Source: Deltaproteobacteria bacterium (GTDB taxonomy: Bacteria; Desulfobacterota; Syntrophia; Syntrophales; UBA2210). Taken from it: a DNA stretch of 5,680 nucleotides. The notes under the pieces are model-generated. The model saw nothing but the letters and a program-made list of their open reading frames with translations. It was not told the origin of the DNA and searched no databases. This document shows, piece by piece, positions 1 to 5,450 of the stretch. The position numbers and the translations under genes were made by a program. Numbering within the stretch: position 1 is the stretch's first letter; the number at the start of each line of letters is the position of its first letter. The stretch covers positions 1 to 5,680 of the forward strand of contig JAFDAR010000059.1 in assembly GCA_019313735.1 (NCBI GenBank), read 5' to 3'.

Positions 1-630
1 CCCCGCCGCGGCCACAAGGATTTCTGCTCTTCTCGTAACCTCGGGAAGATTCCTCGTCCGCGTATGGCAGACGGTAACCGTCGCGTGTCTCTCGAGAAGC
101 ATCAGGATAAGAGGTTTCCCCACAATATTGCTTCTTCCCACTATAACCGCTTCTTTGCCTTTTATCTCTATCTCATATCGATCCAGAAGCTCCATTATAC
201 CGGCAGGCGTGCAGGACCTGTGATATGGATTGCCGGAAAAAAGCCTCCCGACATTATAGGGATGAAAGCCGTCAACATCCTTCCTGGGATCTATCGCTTC
301 AATAATAACATCTGTTCTTATATGTTCCGGAACGGGGAGCTGCACCAGAAACCCGTGTATCTCTCGATCGTGATTCAACCCGTCAATGATATCGAGAAGC
401 TCTGCCTCACTCGTATCGGCGGAAAGTCTGTATTCCCTCGACAGAAATCCCACCTCGCCGCAGGCATTCTTTTTCCCCCGGACATAAACCTGAGAGGCAG
501 GATCATCACCAACAAGGACAACGGCAAGCCCCGGCACAATTCCCTTTTTCTCTTTCAATCGGAGGGCCTTTTCTCTGATTTCGTTTCTTACATCCTGTGA
601 TATCTTCTTGCCATCAATTATTACAGCCAT
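1..630 (-). CDS. folD: FolD, bifunctional methylenetetrahydrofolate dehydrogenase / cyclohydrolase (partial, C-terminus off left edge)
   Basis: This cytosolic enzyme interconverts 5,10-methylene-, 5,10-methenyl- and 10-formyl-tetrahydrofolate, using NAD(P). Reading the minus strand from 630 gives 210 uninterrupted codons that are still open at the window edge; the family is usually about 280-300 residues, so roughly 75-90 are missing. Family landmarks seen: an N-terminal IDGKKIS, the catalytic-region Tyr49 and Lys53 in QVYVRGK, QLPVP (97-101), KDVDGFHP (117-124), SCTPAG (139-144) and the nucleotide-binding loop VGRSNIVGKP (164-173). The start at 630 fits the usual FolD N-terminus; an in-frame ATG at 642 would add four residues (MGES) and cannot be excluded, since neither has a strong Shine-Dalgarno (GGTGAG lies just before 630). 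It is divergent from the beta-oxidation operon and has its own promoter. Its link to that operon is positional only; in anaerobes FolD also serves the methyl branch of the Wood-Ljungdahl pathway. Confidence 0.96.
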   Translation of the reverse strand, partial: MAVIIDGKKISQDVRNEIREKALRLKEKKGIVPGLAVVLVGDDPASQVYVRGKKNACGEVGFLSREYRLSADTSEAELLDIIDGLNHDREIHGFLVQLPVPEHIRTDVIIEAIDPRKDVDGFHPYNVGRLFSGNPYHRSCTPAGIMELLDRYEIEIKGKEAVIVGRSNIVGKPLILMLLERHATVTVCHTRTRNLPEVTRRAEILVAAAG

Positions 631-696
631 ACTCTCACCCATAAAAATTTCTTTTACCGGTACGGCAAAAAATCCACCACACCGCAACCTGGGGTA

Positions 697-724
697 TTTA
701 TATTACACAACACCAGAATGTCAA
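697..724 (-). promoter_or_regulatory. folD: Near-consensus sigma70-type promoter driving folD
   Basis: On the minus strand, TTGACA (724-719) is followed after 16 bp by TATAAA (702-697). This is a perfect -35 and a five-of-six -10 box, oriented toward folD. Transcription would begin near 690, giving a leader of about 60 nt before the ATG at 630. No terminator-antiterminator or riboswitch-like fold was recognised in that leader. The call is by consensus match only. Confidence 0.7.
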
Positions 725-756
725 GACAATCAGCCATCAGGCAACACAAACAGGAT

Positions 757-770
757 TATGTATACACATA
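757..770. promoter_or_regulatory. AT-rich imperfect palindrome, possible operator or -10 region for the beta-oxidation operon
   Basis: TATGTATACACATA is an imperfect palindrome built round the perfect 8-mer TGTATACA (759-766). It lies about 75 nt upstream of the synthetase start in the only interval where the rightward promoter can be. TATACA (761-766) could serve as a -10, with a poor CAGGCA (738-743) as -35 at 17 bp. No good sigma70 pair and no sigma54 -24/-12 pair was found on this strand, so the operon may need an activator or another sigma factor. Either function is speculative. Confidence 0.25.
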
Positions 771-797
771 TATTTTCAATTTTGTTGAAGTAAATCG

Positions 798-835
798 CCT
801 GTTGTGATAGGTGAGTGATTTCTAATAACAGGAGG
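798..835 (+). promoter_or_regulatory. Shine-Dalgarno of the acyl-CoA synthetase gene with a possible masking stem
   Basis: AGGAGG (830-835) stands 7 nt before the ATG at 843 and is a very strong ribosome site that fixes the start. CCTGTT (798-803) is complementary to AACAGG (827-832), and the stem extends by a G-U and a U-A pair (804-805 with 825-826), closing a loop of about 19 nt. In mRNA this would cover the first half of the Shine-Dalgarno. The site is certain enough; the stem is short and may be chance. Confidence 0.45.
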
Positions 836-842
836 TTCTTAC

Positions 843-2303
843 ATGGAACAGACTCTGGGAAAGATGCTGGAAGATACCTGTAGTAGATACCCGGACAGAA
901 TATCGTTTATATATAAAGACAAAACCATATCGTACGCCCAGTTAGACAGGGCGGTCAACGCCTTTGGAAACAGATTGAAGGCGCTCGGCATGGCAAAAGG
1001 GGACAAAGTGGCGATGATGCTCCCCAATATACCGGAATTTGTCATATCTTATTTTGCCATCCTGAAGCTCGGAGCGGTTGCTGTAACCATCAATACCCTG
1101 TCGACCCCCCATGAACTGCTGTATCTGCTCGACAACTGTGATGCCAGGGCATTCATCACTATCCCGTCATCGGCGAAAAGGTTTGAAGAGATAAGAGAAA
1201 AGCTGCCGCAGTGCGAACATCTGATAACAACCGACGCCTCCCACGGCAATCTTTCCATAGACGGATCCATGGAGATGAATGCCTTTGAACTTGATATGCC
1301 AAAGATCACAGGTGATGATCCCGCCGTGATGATCTATACTTCAGGCCTGACGGGAAAGCCGCTCGGCGCCGTTCTCACCCACCGCAATCTCTCCACTCAG
1401 TCCCTCCTGCTGGAAGATGTCTGCTACGGGACTGTGGAAGACAGGGGCCTTTGTCTCATCCCGCTCTTTCATTCCTTCGGGGCTACGGTCAACATGCTGA
1501 TGGTTCTGAAGATGGGCGCCAGTGTCGTCATGATTGATCAATTTAATCTTGAAAACATCTTCAAGACCATAGAAGAAGAAAAGGTCACATATATAGCGGC
1601 CGTCCCGAGGGTCTTTCTGGGAATGCTGCTGTTTGAGGGGGCGGGCCATTATGACACCGGTTCCCTGAGATTCTGCATTACCGGCGGGTCGGCAATACCC
1701 CCGGAATATATGCCGATGTTCGAAGAGAAGTTCGGGGTGACGCTGGTTCAGGGGTATGGTCTTACCGAGGCATCCCCGGTGTGTTCGGTAAGCAGGATAG
1801 ACGGGGTCCAGAAACCGGGATCCATCGGTCTCCCGATGCCCGGGGTTAAAGTAAAAGTGCATGATAAGACGGGCGCCCCGTTGCCGGCGGGTGGCCTTGG
1901 AGAACTTCTCGTCAGGGGCCCCAACATCATGAAGGGATACTACAAGAATGAGAAGGCAACCGCGGAGGTTATAAAGAACGGGTGGCTCCATACCGGAGAC
2001 CTGGCAAGGATCGATGAAGAGGGACACATCTTTCTCGAAGGACTCAAGAAGCGAATGATCATCACCAGCGGTTTCAACGTATATCCCGCGGAGATTGAGA
2101 ACGTTCTCAGGATGCACCCGGAAGTAGAGGACGCGAGGGTAACAGGCAGGGAAGACCTCATGAGAGGAGAGATTGTAAGGGCTCTTGTCATAAAAACCCA
2201 GGGTTCCTCCGCCAGCGAAAAGGATATAATGAAATACTGCAGGCAATACCTCTCTTCATATAAATCCCCCAGAGAGGTGGAGTTTGTGGAAGAATTTGAC
2301 TGA
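843..2303 (+). CDS. AMP-binding acyl-CoA synthetase/ligase homologue with degenerate ATP-handling motifs
   Basis: A member of the ANL (adenylate-forming) superfamily, whose acyl-CoA ligases make acyl-CoA from a carboxylate, ATP and CoA through an acyl-AMP. It has 486 residues against a usual 500-560. Motifs in order: P-loop A3 TSGLTGKPLGA (166-176), A4 PLFHSFG (207-213), A5 QGYGLTEASP (303-312), A7 HTGDLARID (383-391), hinge A8 GLKKRMIITSGFNVYP (400-415), then YKSP (473-476). The C-terminus stops at FVEEFD, just before where motif A10 with its adenylation lysine should lie. The P-loop has Leu169 and Leu174 where consensus TSGTTGxPKG has Thr and Lys, and A8 has Leu401 where Arg is usual. The other reading frames after 2303 do not restore an A10 motif, so a simple frameshift is not evident. 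First gene of the operon, 38 nt before the thiolase, so an acyl-CoA substrate is likely. It may be an ordinary acyl-CoA ligase variant, a thioesterification-only enzyme, or impaired; chain length cannot be told. Confidence 0.88.
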   Translation: MEQTLGKMLEDTCSRYPDRISFIYKDKTISYAQLDRAVNAFGNRLKALGMAKGDKVAMMLPNIPEFVISYFAILKLGAVAVTINTLSTPHELLYLLDNCDARAFITIPSSAKRFEEIREKLPQCEHLITTDASHGNLSIDGSMEMNAFELDMPKITGDDPAVMIYTSGLTGKPLGAVLTHRNLSTQSLLLEDVCYGTVEDRGLCLIPLFHSFGATVNMLMVLKMGASVVMIDQFNLENIFKTIEEEKVTYIAAVPRVFLGMLLFEGAGHYDTGSLRFCITGGSAIPPEYMPMFEEKFGVTLVQGYGLTEASPVCSVSRIDGVQKPGSIGLPMPGVKVKVHDKTGAPLPAGGLGELLVRGPNIMKGYYKNEKATAEVIKNGWLHTGDLARIDEEGHIFLEGLKKRMIITSGFNVYPAEIENVLRMHPEVEDARVTGREDLMRGEIVRALVIKTQGSSASEKDIMKYCRQYLSSYKSPREVEFVEEFD

Positions 2304-2341
2304 AAGTCATGTAATATATAAACAAACAAAGGAGATTTTTT

Positions 2342-3631
2342 ATGAAAGATGTAGTAATTGTAAGTGGGGCAAGGACTGCCGTTGGGACTTTTGGCGGTTC
2401 GTTAAAAGGTGTAAAGTGTGTTGACCTCGGCGCGCTTGTTATCAAAGAGGCGATTAAAAGGGCCGGGCTGAGGCCTACCATTAGTGATTTTGTCAAATCG
2501 TGCCGTCCAGATGTGTTTGGTGAATTTGATAAGACGGAAATAAACGCGAAGTATTATGATTATGACAACTCGCTGACTCCCGCGTATTTTGACGAATGTA
2601 TTATGGGAAACGTCATCCAGGCGGCCCAGGGGCAAAACCCGGGAAGGCAGGCGATGATCTATGCAGGATTACCAGAAGAAACGGGCGGGATTACGGTGAA
2701 CAAGGTCTGTGCCTCGGGAATGAAGGCCATTACCCTGGCCGCGCAGATCATCAAGTCGGGCGAAGCAGACATTATCGTAGCCGGCGGTATGGAAAACATG
2801 AGCAATGTTCCTTACGCGTTGCCTAATGCCCGCTGGGGATACCGCATGAACATGCCCTTCGGCCAGATTATCGACACCATGGTAAATGACGGTCTCTATG
2901 AGATTTTTTATGGATATCACATGGGGATCACGGCGGAAAACATTGCTGAACGATATGGATTTACGAGAGAGCAGCAGGACGAGATAGGATTAATGAGCCA
3001 TCAGAGGGCCAGGGCTGCCATCGTCAGCGGTGCCGTTGCCGATGAAATCGTTCCTGTTGTTGTCCCTCAGCGTAAAGGCAATCCCAAGATATTCGAGGTT
3101 GATGAACGACCAATGGACACCACAATGGAAAAAATGGCTAAGTTAGCGCCTGCCTTTAAAAAAGCCGGTACTGTCACCGCGGGTAATTCTTCCGGTATTA
3201 ACGACGCAGCTGCCGCCGTAGTGGTAATGAGTGCGGATAAGGCAAAAGAACTTGGTTTGAAACCCCTGGTAAAGATCAAGGGATATGCATATGGCGGTAT
3301 CGATCCTGCCTATATGGGGCTTGGGCCCATTCCTGCAACCAGAAAGGTATTCGGGCAACTCGGTTTAACAATGAAGGATATAGACTATGTTGAACTGAAC
3401 GAGGCGTTTGCCTCTCAGACCCTGGCCTGTCTCAAAGAGCTGAAAATTGATCTCGACAAATGCAACCTCAACGGCAGCGGGATTTCCATAGGCCATCCTG
3501 TTGGGTGCACAGGCGCCAGGATTACTTACAGCCTCGCGATGCAGATGAAGAAGAGAGACCTCAACCTCGGCCTCGCCACACTGTGCATAGGAGGCGGCCA
3601 GGGAATGGCTATTGTTCTGGAAAGAGCCTAA
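2342..3631 (+). CDS. Thiolase (acetyl-CoA C-acyltransferase / acetyltransferase) with an N-terminal-domain insertion
   Basis: This enzyme cleaves 3-ketoacyl-CoA with CoA to acetyl-CoA plus a shortened acyl-CoA, or condenses two acetyl-CoA in reverse. The start at 2342 follows AAAGGAG (2328-2334) by 7 nt. All catalytic elements are seen: nucleophile Cys123 in NKVCASG, NEAF (353-356), His385 in GHPVGCTG, and Cys415 in LCIGGGQG, the acid/base cysteine. It is 429 residues long against about 390-400 for the biosynthetic/degradative tetrameric class. The excess lies at about residues 50-84, between the first alpha/beta unit and the DECIMGNVIQ strand. That segment is rich in Asp, Tyr and Lys (KYYDYDNS, 70-77), and Cys123 sits about 34 positions later than the Zoogloea Cys89. 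The reading frame is intact through it. The context (hydratase and dehydrogenase downstream) supports beta-oxidation; acetoacetyl-CoA versus longer-chain specificity is undecided. Confidence 0.95.
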   Translation: MKDVVIVSGARTAVGTFGGSLKGVKCVDLGALVIKEAIKRAGLRPTISDFVKSCRPDVFGEFDKTEINAKYYDYDNSLTPAYFDECIMGNVIQAAQGQNPGRQAMIYAGLPEETGGITVNKVCASGMKAITLAAQIIKSGEADIIVAGGMENMSNVPYALPNARWGYRMNMPFGQIIDTMVNDGLYEIFYGYHMGITAENIAERYGFTREQQDEIGLMSHQRARAAIVSGAVADEIVPVVVPQRKGNPKIFEVDERPMDTTMEKMAKLAPAFKKAGTVTAGNSSGINDAAAAVVVMSADKAKELGLKPLVKIKGYAYGGIDPAYMGLGPIPATRKVFGQLGLTMKDIDYVELNEAFASQTLACLKELKIDLDKCNLNGSGISIGHPVGCTGARITYSLAMQMKKRDLNLGLATLCIGGGQGMAIVLERA

Positions 3632-3640
3632 ATAAATATC

Positions 3641-3720
3641 TTGTGGGGACATGACCCGATTTAGTTATCTGGGGACACGATCCCGATTTGATGGTACTAA
3701 ATCGGGTCATGTCCCCACAA
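3641..3720. repeat. Perfect 25-bp inverted repeat A/A' (GGGGACA-type palindromic element)
   Basis: The arm at 3641-3665 is the exact reverse complement of 3696-3720, with 30 nt between. The core is GGGGACATGACCCGATTT (3645-3662). There is no run of T after the right arm, so it does not look like a Rho-independent terminator. The left arm begins 9 nt after the thiolase stop. The style resembles the palindromic GGGGACA...TGTCCCC elements mobilised by REP-associated (Y1/IS200-like) transposases in some Deltaproteobacteria; that kinship is from memory and untested. No transposase is in the window. Confidence 0.9.
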
Positions 3721-3739
3721 ATCGGTGTCCCCAGATAAC
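3664..3739. repeat. Second inverted repeat B/B', interleaved with A/A'
   Basis: GTTATCTGGGGACAC (3664-3678) pairs exactly with 3725-3739. After a 5-nt GATCC bulge (3679-3683), CGATTT (3684-3689) pairs with 3719-3724, giving 21 matched pairs. The left arm lies inside the A/A' interval and the right arm outside it, overlapping A' by 2 nt. Unit B (GGGGACACGATCCCGATTT, 3671-3689) is also a near-direct repeat of unit A, so a nested A-B' plus B-A' fold with mismatches is possible. The element ends 18 nt before the next start codon. Confidence 0.88.
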
Positions 3740-3744
3740 AAAAC

Positions 3745-3750
3745 AAGGAG
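3745..3750 (+). promoter_or_regulatory. Shine-Dalgarno that decides the 3-hydroxyacyl-CoA dehydrogenase start
   Basis: AAGGAG lies 7 nt before the ATG at 3758, the same spacing as the other genes of this operon. It rules out an in-frame GTG at 3725, which would begin inside the repeat arm B' and translate the ribosome site itself into an 11-residue extension unlike the family N-terminus. Confidence 0.85.
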
Positions 3751-3757
3751 AATCATT

Positions 3758-4618
3758 ATGGAGATAAAAACTTTCGGCGTAGTAGGAGCCGGTCAGATGG
3801 GAAATGGGATAGCTCAGGTCGCCGCGCATCAGGGTGGCCTGAATGTCATTATGAACGATATCGCCGATGAATTCGTCGAGAGAGGATTTAACACTATTTC
3901 GAAAAACCTCGACAGGTTGATCAAAAAAGATAAGCTCTCGGAAGACAAGAAGGCGGAAATCCTCGGCCGGATTACGAAGAGCACAAATCTGGAGGATATG
4001 AAAGACGCGGATTTTGTCGTGGAGGCGGCGATAGAAAGAGAAGATCTGAAGCTCGAAATATTCAGAAAGCTGGACACAGCCTGCAAACCGGGAGTTGTAC
4101 TCGCCTCAAACACATCATCAATCCCGATCACCAGAATTGCCGCTGCCACAAAAAGGCCGGAGCTTGTCATCGGCATGCATTTCATGAATCCTGTGCCCGT
4201 CATGAAACTTGTTGAAATCATCAAAGGCCTTGCCACATCGGAAGAGACTTTTCTTCTGACGAAGACCCTCTCCACAAAGTTCGGCAAGGTTCCCGTTGCA
4301 TGCAACGACTTCCCCGGCTTTATCGCCAATCGCGTACTCCTGCCGATGCTCAACGAGGCGGTATACGCACTCTATGAAGGAGTCGGCACCGTGGAGGCGA
4401 TCGACAGCATCATGACGCTCGGAATGAATCACCCCATGGGACCACTTAAACTGGCGGACCTGATCGGGCTCGACACATGTCTCGCTATTATGGAAGTCCT
4501 CCACAAGGGCTTTGGTGATTCGAAATACCGTCCCTGTCCTCTGCTGAAAAAATATGTGGACGCCGGATATCTCGGGAAAAAGACAGGAAGGGGATTCTAC
4601 GATTACAGCGATCAGTAG
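3758..4618 (+). CDS. 3-hydroxyacyl-CoA (3-hydroxybutyryl-CoA) dehydrogenase
   Basis: It oxidises (S)-3-hydroxyacyl-CoA to 3-ketoacyl-CoA with NAD, or the reverse, in the cytosol. The 286 residues match the usual 280-290 of the stand-alone clostridial Hbd/PaaH-type enzyme. The N-terminal Rossmann fold has GAGQMG (10-15) and an acidic residue, Asp34, closing the second strand as expected for NAD. The catalytic set lines up with human HAD spacing: Ser120 in SNTSS, His141 in GMHFMNP, Glu153 in KLVEII and Asn191 in FIANRV. The C-terminal dimerisation domain has NHPMGPLKLADLIGLD (224-239) and ends with the usual KTGRGFYDY (275-283). It follows the thiolase after 126 nt that hold the repeat island, and precedes the hydratase by 14 nt. 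No key residue is missing. A short-chain (C4) preference is likely by family resemblance but not proved. Confidence 0.96.
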   Translation: MEIKTFGVVGAGQMGNGIAQVAAHQGGLNVIMNDIADEFVERGFNTISKNLDRLIKKDKLSEDKKAEILGRITKSTNLEDMKDADFVVEAAIEREDLKLEIFRKLDTACKPGVVLASNTSSIPITRIAAATKRPELVIGMHFMNPVPVMKLVEIIKGLATSEETFLLTKTLSTKFGKVPVACNDFPGFIANRVLLPMLNEAVYALYEGVGTVEAIDSIMTLGMNHPMGPLKLADLIGLDTCLAIMEVLHKGFGDSKYRPCPLLKKYVDAGYLGKKTGRGFYDYSDQ

Positions 4619-4632
4619 AAAGGAGACGACAC

Positions 4633-5415
4633 ATGGAATATAAAAACATCCTGTTCGGTGTGGAAGATGGGATAGCCACCATTACATTTAACAGACCAAA
4701 AGCCCTCAACGCCATGAATTCGGCAACGTGGGATGAACTGGATGACGCGTTGCGAAAGTGCCGGGATGATGATGGCATAAAGGCAATTATTCTCACCGGT
4801 TCCGGGGACAAGGCATTCGTCGCCGGCGCGGATATTGCGGAGATGCAAAACCACGAACCATATATGGCGCTGAAGTTCATGGAGCGGGGGCATGAAGTCC
4901 TCCGCTTTCTGGAGACCCTCCCGAAACCCTCCATAGCGGCGGTAAACGGATTCGCCCTTGGCGGAGGCACGGAAATTTCCATGGCCTGCGATATGCGGTT
5001 TGTAGCCGAGAACGCTAAGTTCGGCCAGCCGGAAATTCTGATAGGCCTGATACCGGGCTGGGGCGGAACCCAGAGACTTCCCCGCCTGATTGGCATGGGA
5101 CGCGCGAAGGAACTTGTGCTGGGCGGGGGACAGATTGACGCGCAGAGGGCATACGAAATCGGTCTGGCAAACAGGGTATATCCTCTCGATCAGCTTATGG
5201 AAGAGACTAGAAAATTCGCGAGAAGACTGGCCTCTATGCCGGCATTCGCAGTCAAGATGGCAAAACATGCCATCAACTTTGGATATGACCTGTCACTCGA
5301 TAATGCCACCAGACTCGAGGTTGAGTGTTGCGCCCAGTGCTTCAGCACGCGTGACCAGAAAGAAGGAATGAAGGCCTTTCTTGAAAAGAGAAAACCAAAC
5401 TATATCGGCAGGTAA
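4633..5415 (+). CDS. Enoyl-CoA hydratase (crotonase family)
   Basis: It hydrates trans-2-enoyl-CoA to 3-hydroxyacyl-CoA, the second beta-oxidation step. The 260 residues are the usual crotonase length. Seen in order: NRPKALNAMN (20-29), the oxyanion-hole loop AFVAGADI (61-68), the second oxyanion-hole/first acid segment ALGGGTEIS (108-116) with Glu114, and GQPEILIGLIPGWGGTQRL (131-149) with Glu134. The two glutamates are 20 residues apart, as Glu144 and Glu164 in rat mitochondrial hydratase, which favours true hydratase activity over isomerase or other crotonase-fold reactions. The C-terminal helix carries FSTRDQKEGMKAFLEKRKP (237-255), also typical. AAAGGAG (4619-4625) starts immediately after the previous stop and lies 7 nt before the ATG, which supports cotranscription with the dehydrogenase gene. 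No anomaly was seen. Confidence 0.96.
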   Translation: MEYKNILFGVEDGIATITFNRPKALNAMNSATWDELDDALRKCRDDDGIKAIILTGSGDKAFVAGADIAEMQNHEPYMALKFMERGHEVLRFLETLPKPSIAAVNGFALGGGTEISMACDMRFVAENAKFGQPEILIGLIPGWGGTQRLPRLIGMGRAKELVLGGGQIDAQRAYEIGLANRVYPLDQLMEETRKFARRLASMPAFAVKMAKHAINFGYDLSLDNATRLEVECCAQCFSTRDQKEGMKAFLEKRKPNYIGR

Positions 5416-5450
5416 GGATCTGTTAGAATAACTGGAAAAGGAGTACTTTT

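Noticed and set aside
64..600. 178-codon plus-strand open frame
   Set aside because: It is antisense to folD, has no family resemblance and no ribosome site; the minus-strand reading gives an unmistakable FolD.
608..793. 61-codon plus-strand open frame across the intergenic region
   Set aside because: It has no convincing ribosome site, low-complexity composition, and overlaps the folD start and promoter.
1341..2246. 301-codon minus-strand open frame inside the synthetase gene
   Set aside because: It is long but antisense to a recognisable ANL-family protein and shows no motif of its own.
2301..2341. Frameshift restoring the A10 motif of the synthetase
   Set aside because: The other two frames after 2290 do not give a GKxxR-like motif, and the ribosome site of the thiolase begins at about 2328.
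3641..3739. Rho-independent terminator or CRISPR-like array
   Set aside because: No T-run follows the stem, and the repeated units are inverted and not separated by regular unique spacers.
3725..3757. GTG-initiated extension of the 3-hydroxyacyl-CoA dehydrogenase
   Set aside because: It would start within a repeat arm and translate the Shine-Dalgarno; the ATG at 3758 has a well-placed AAGGAG and the family-typical N-terminus.
4488..5268. Two overlapping minus-strand open frames (about 200-218 codons) antisense to the hydratase
   Set aside because: The plus strand encodes a complete crotonase with both catalytic glutamates; the antisense frames have no motif or ribosome site.
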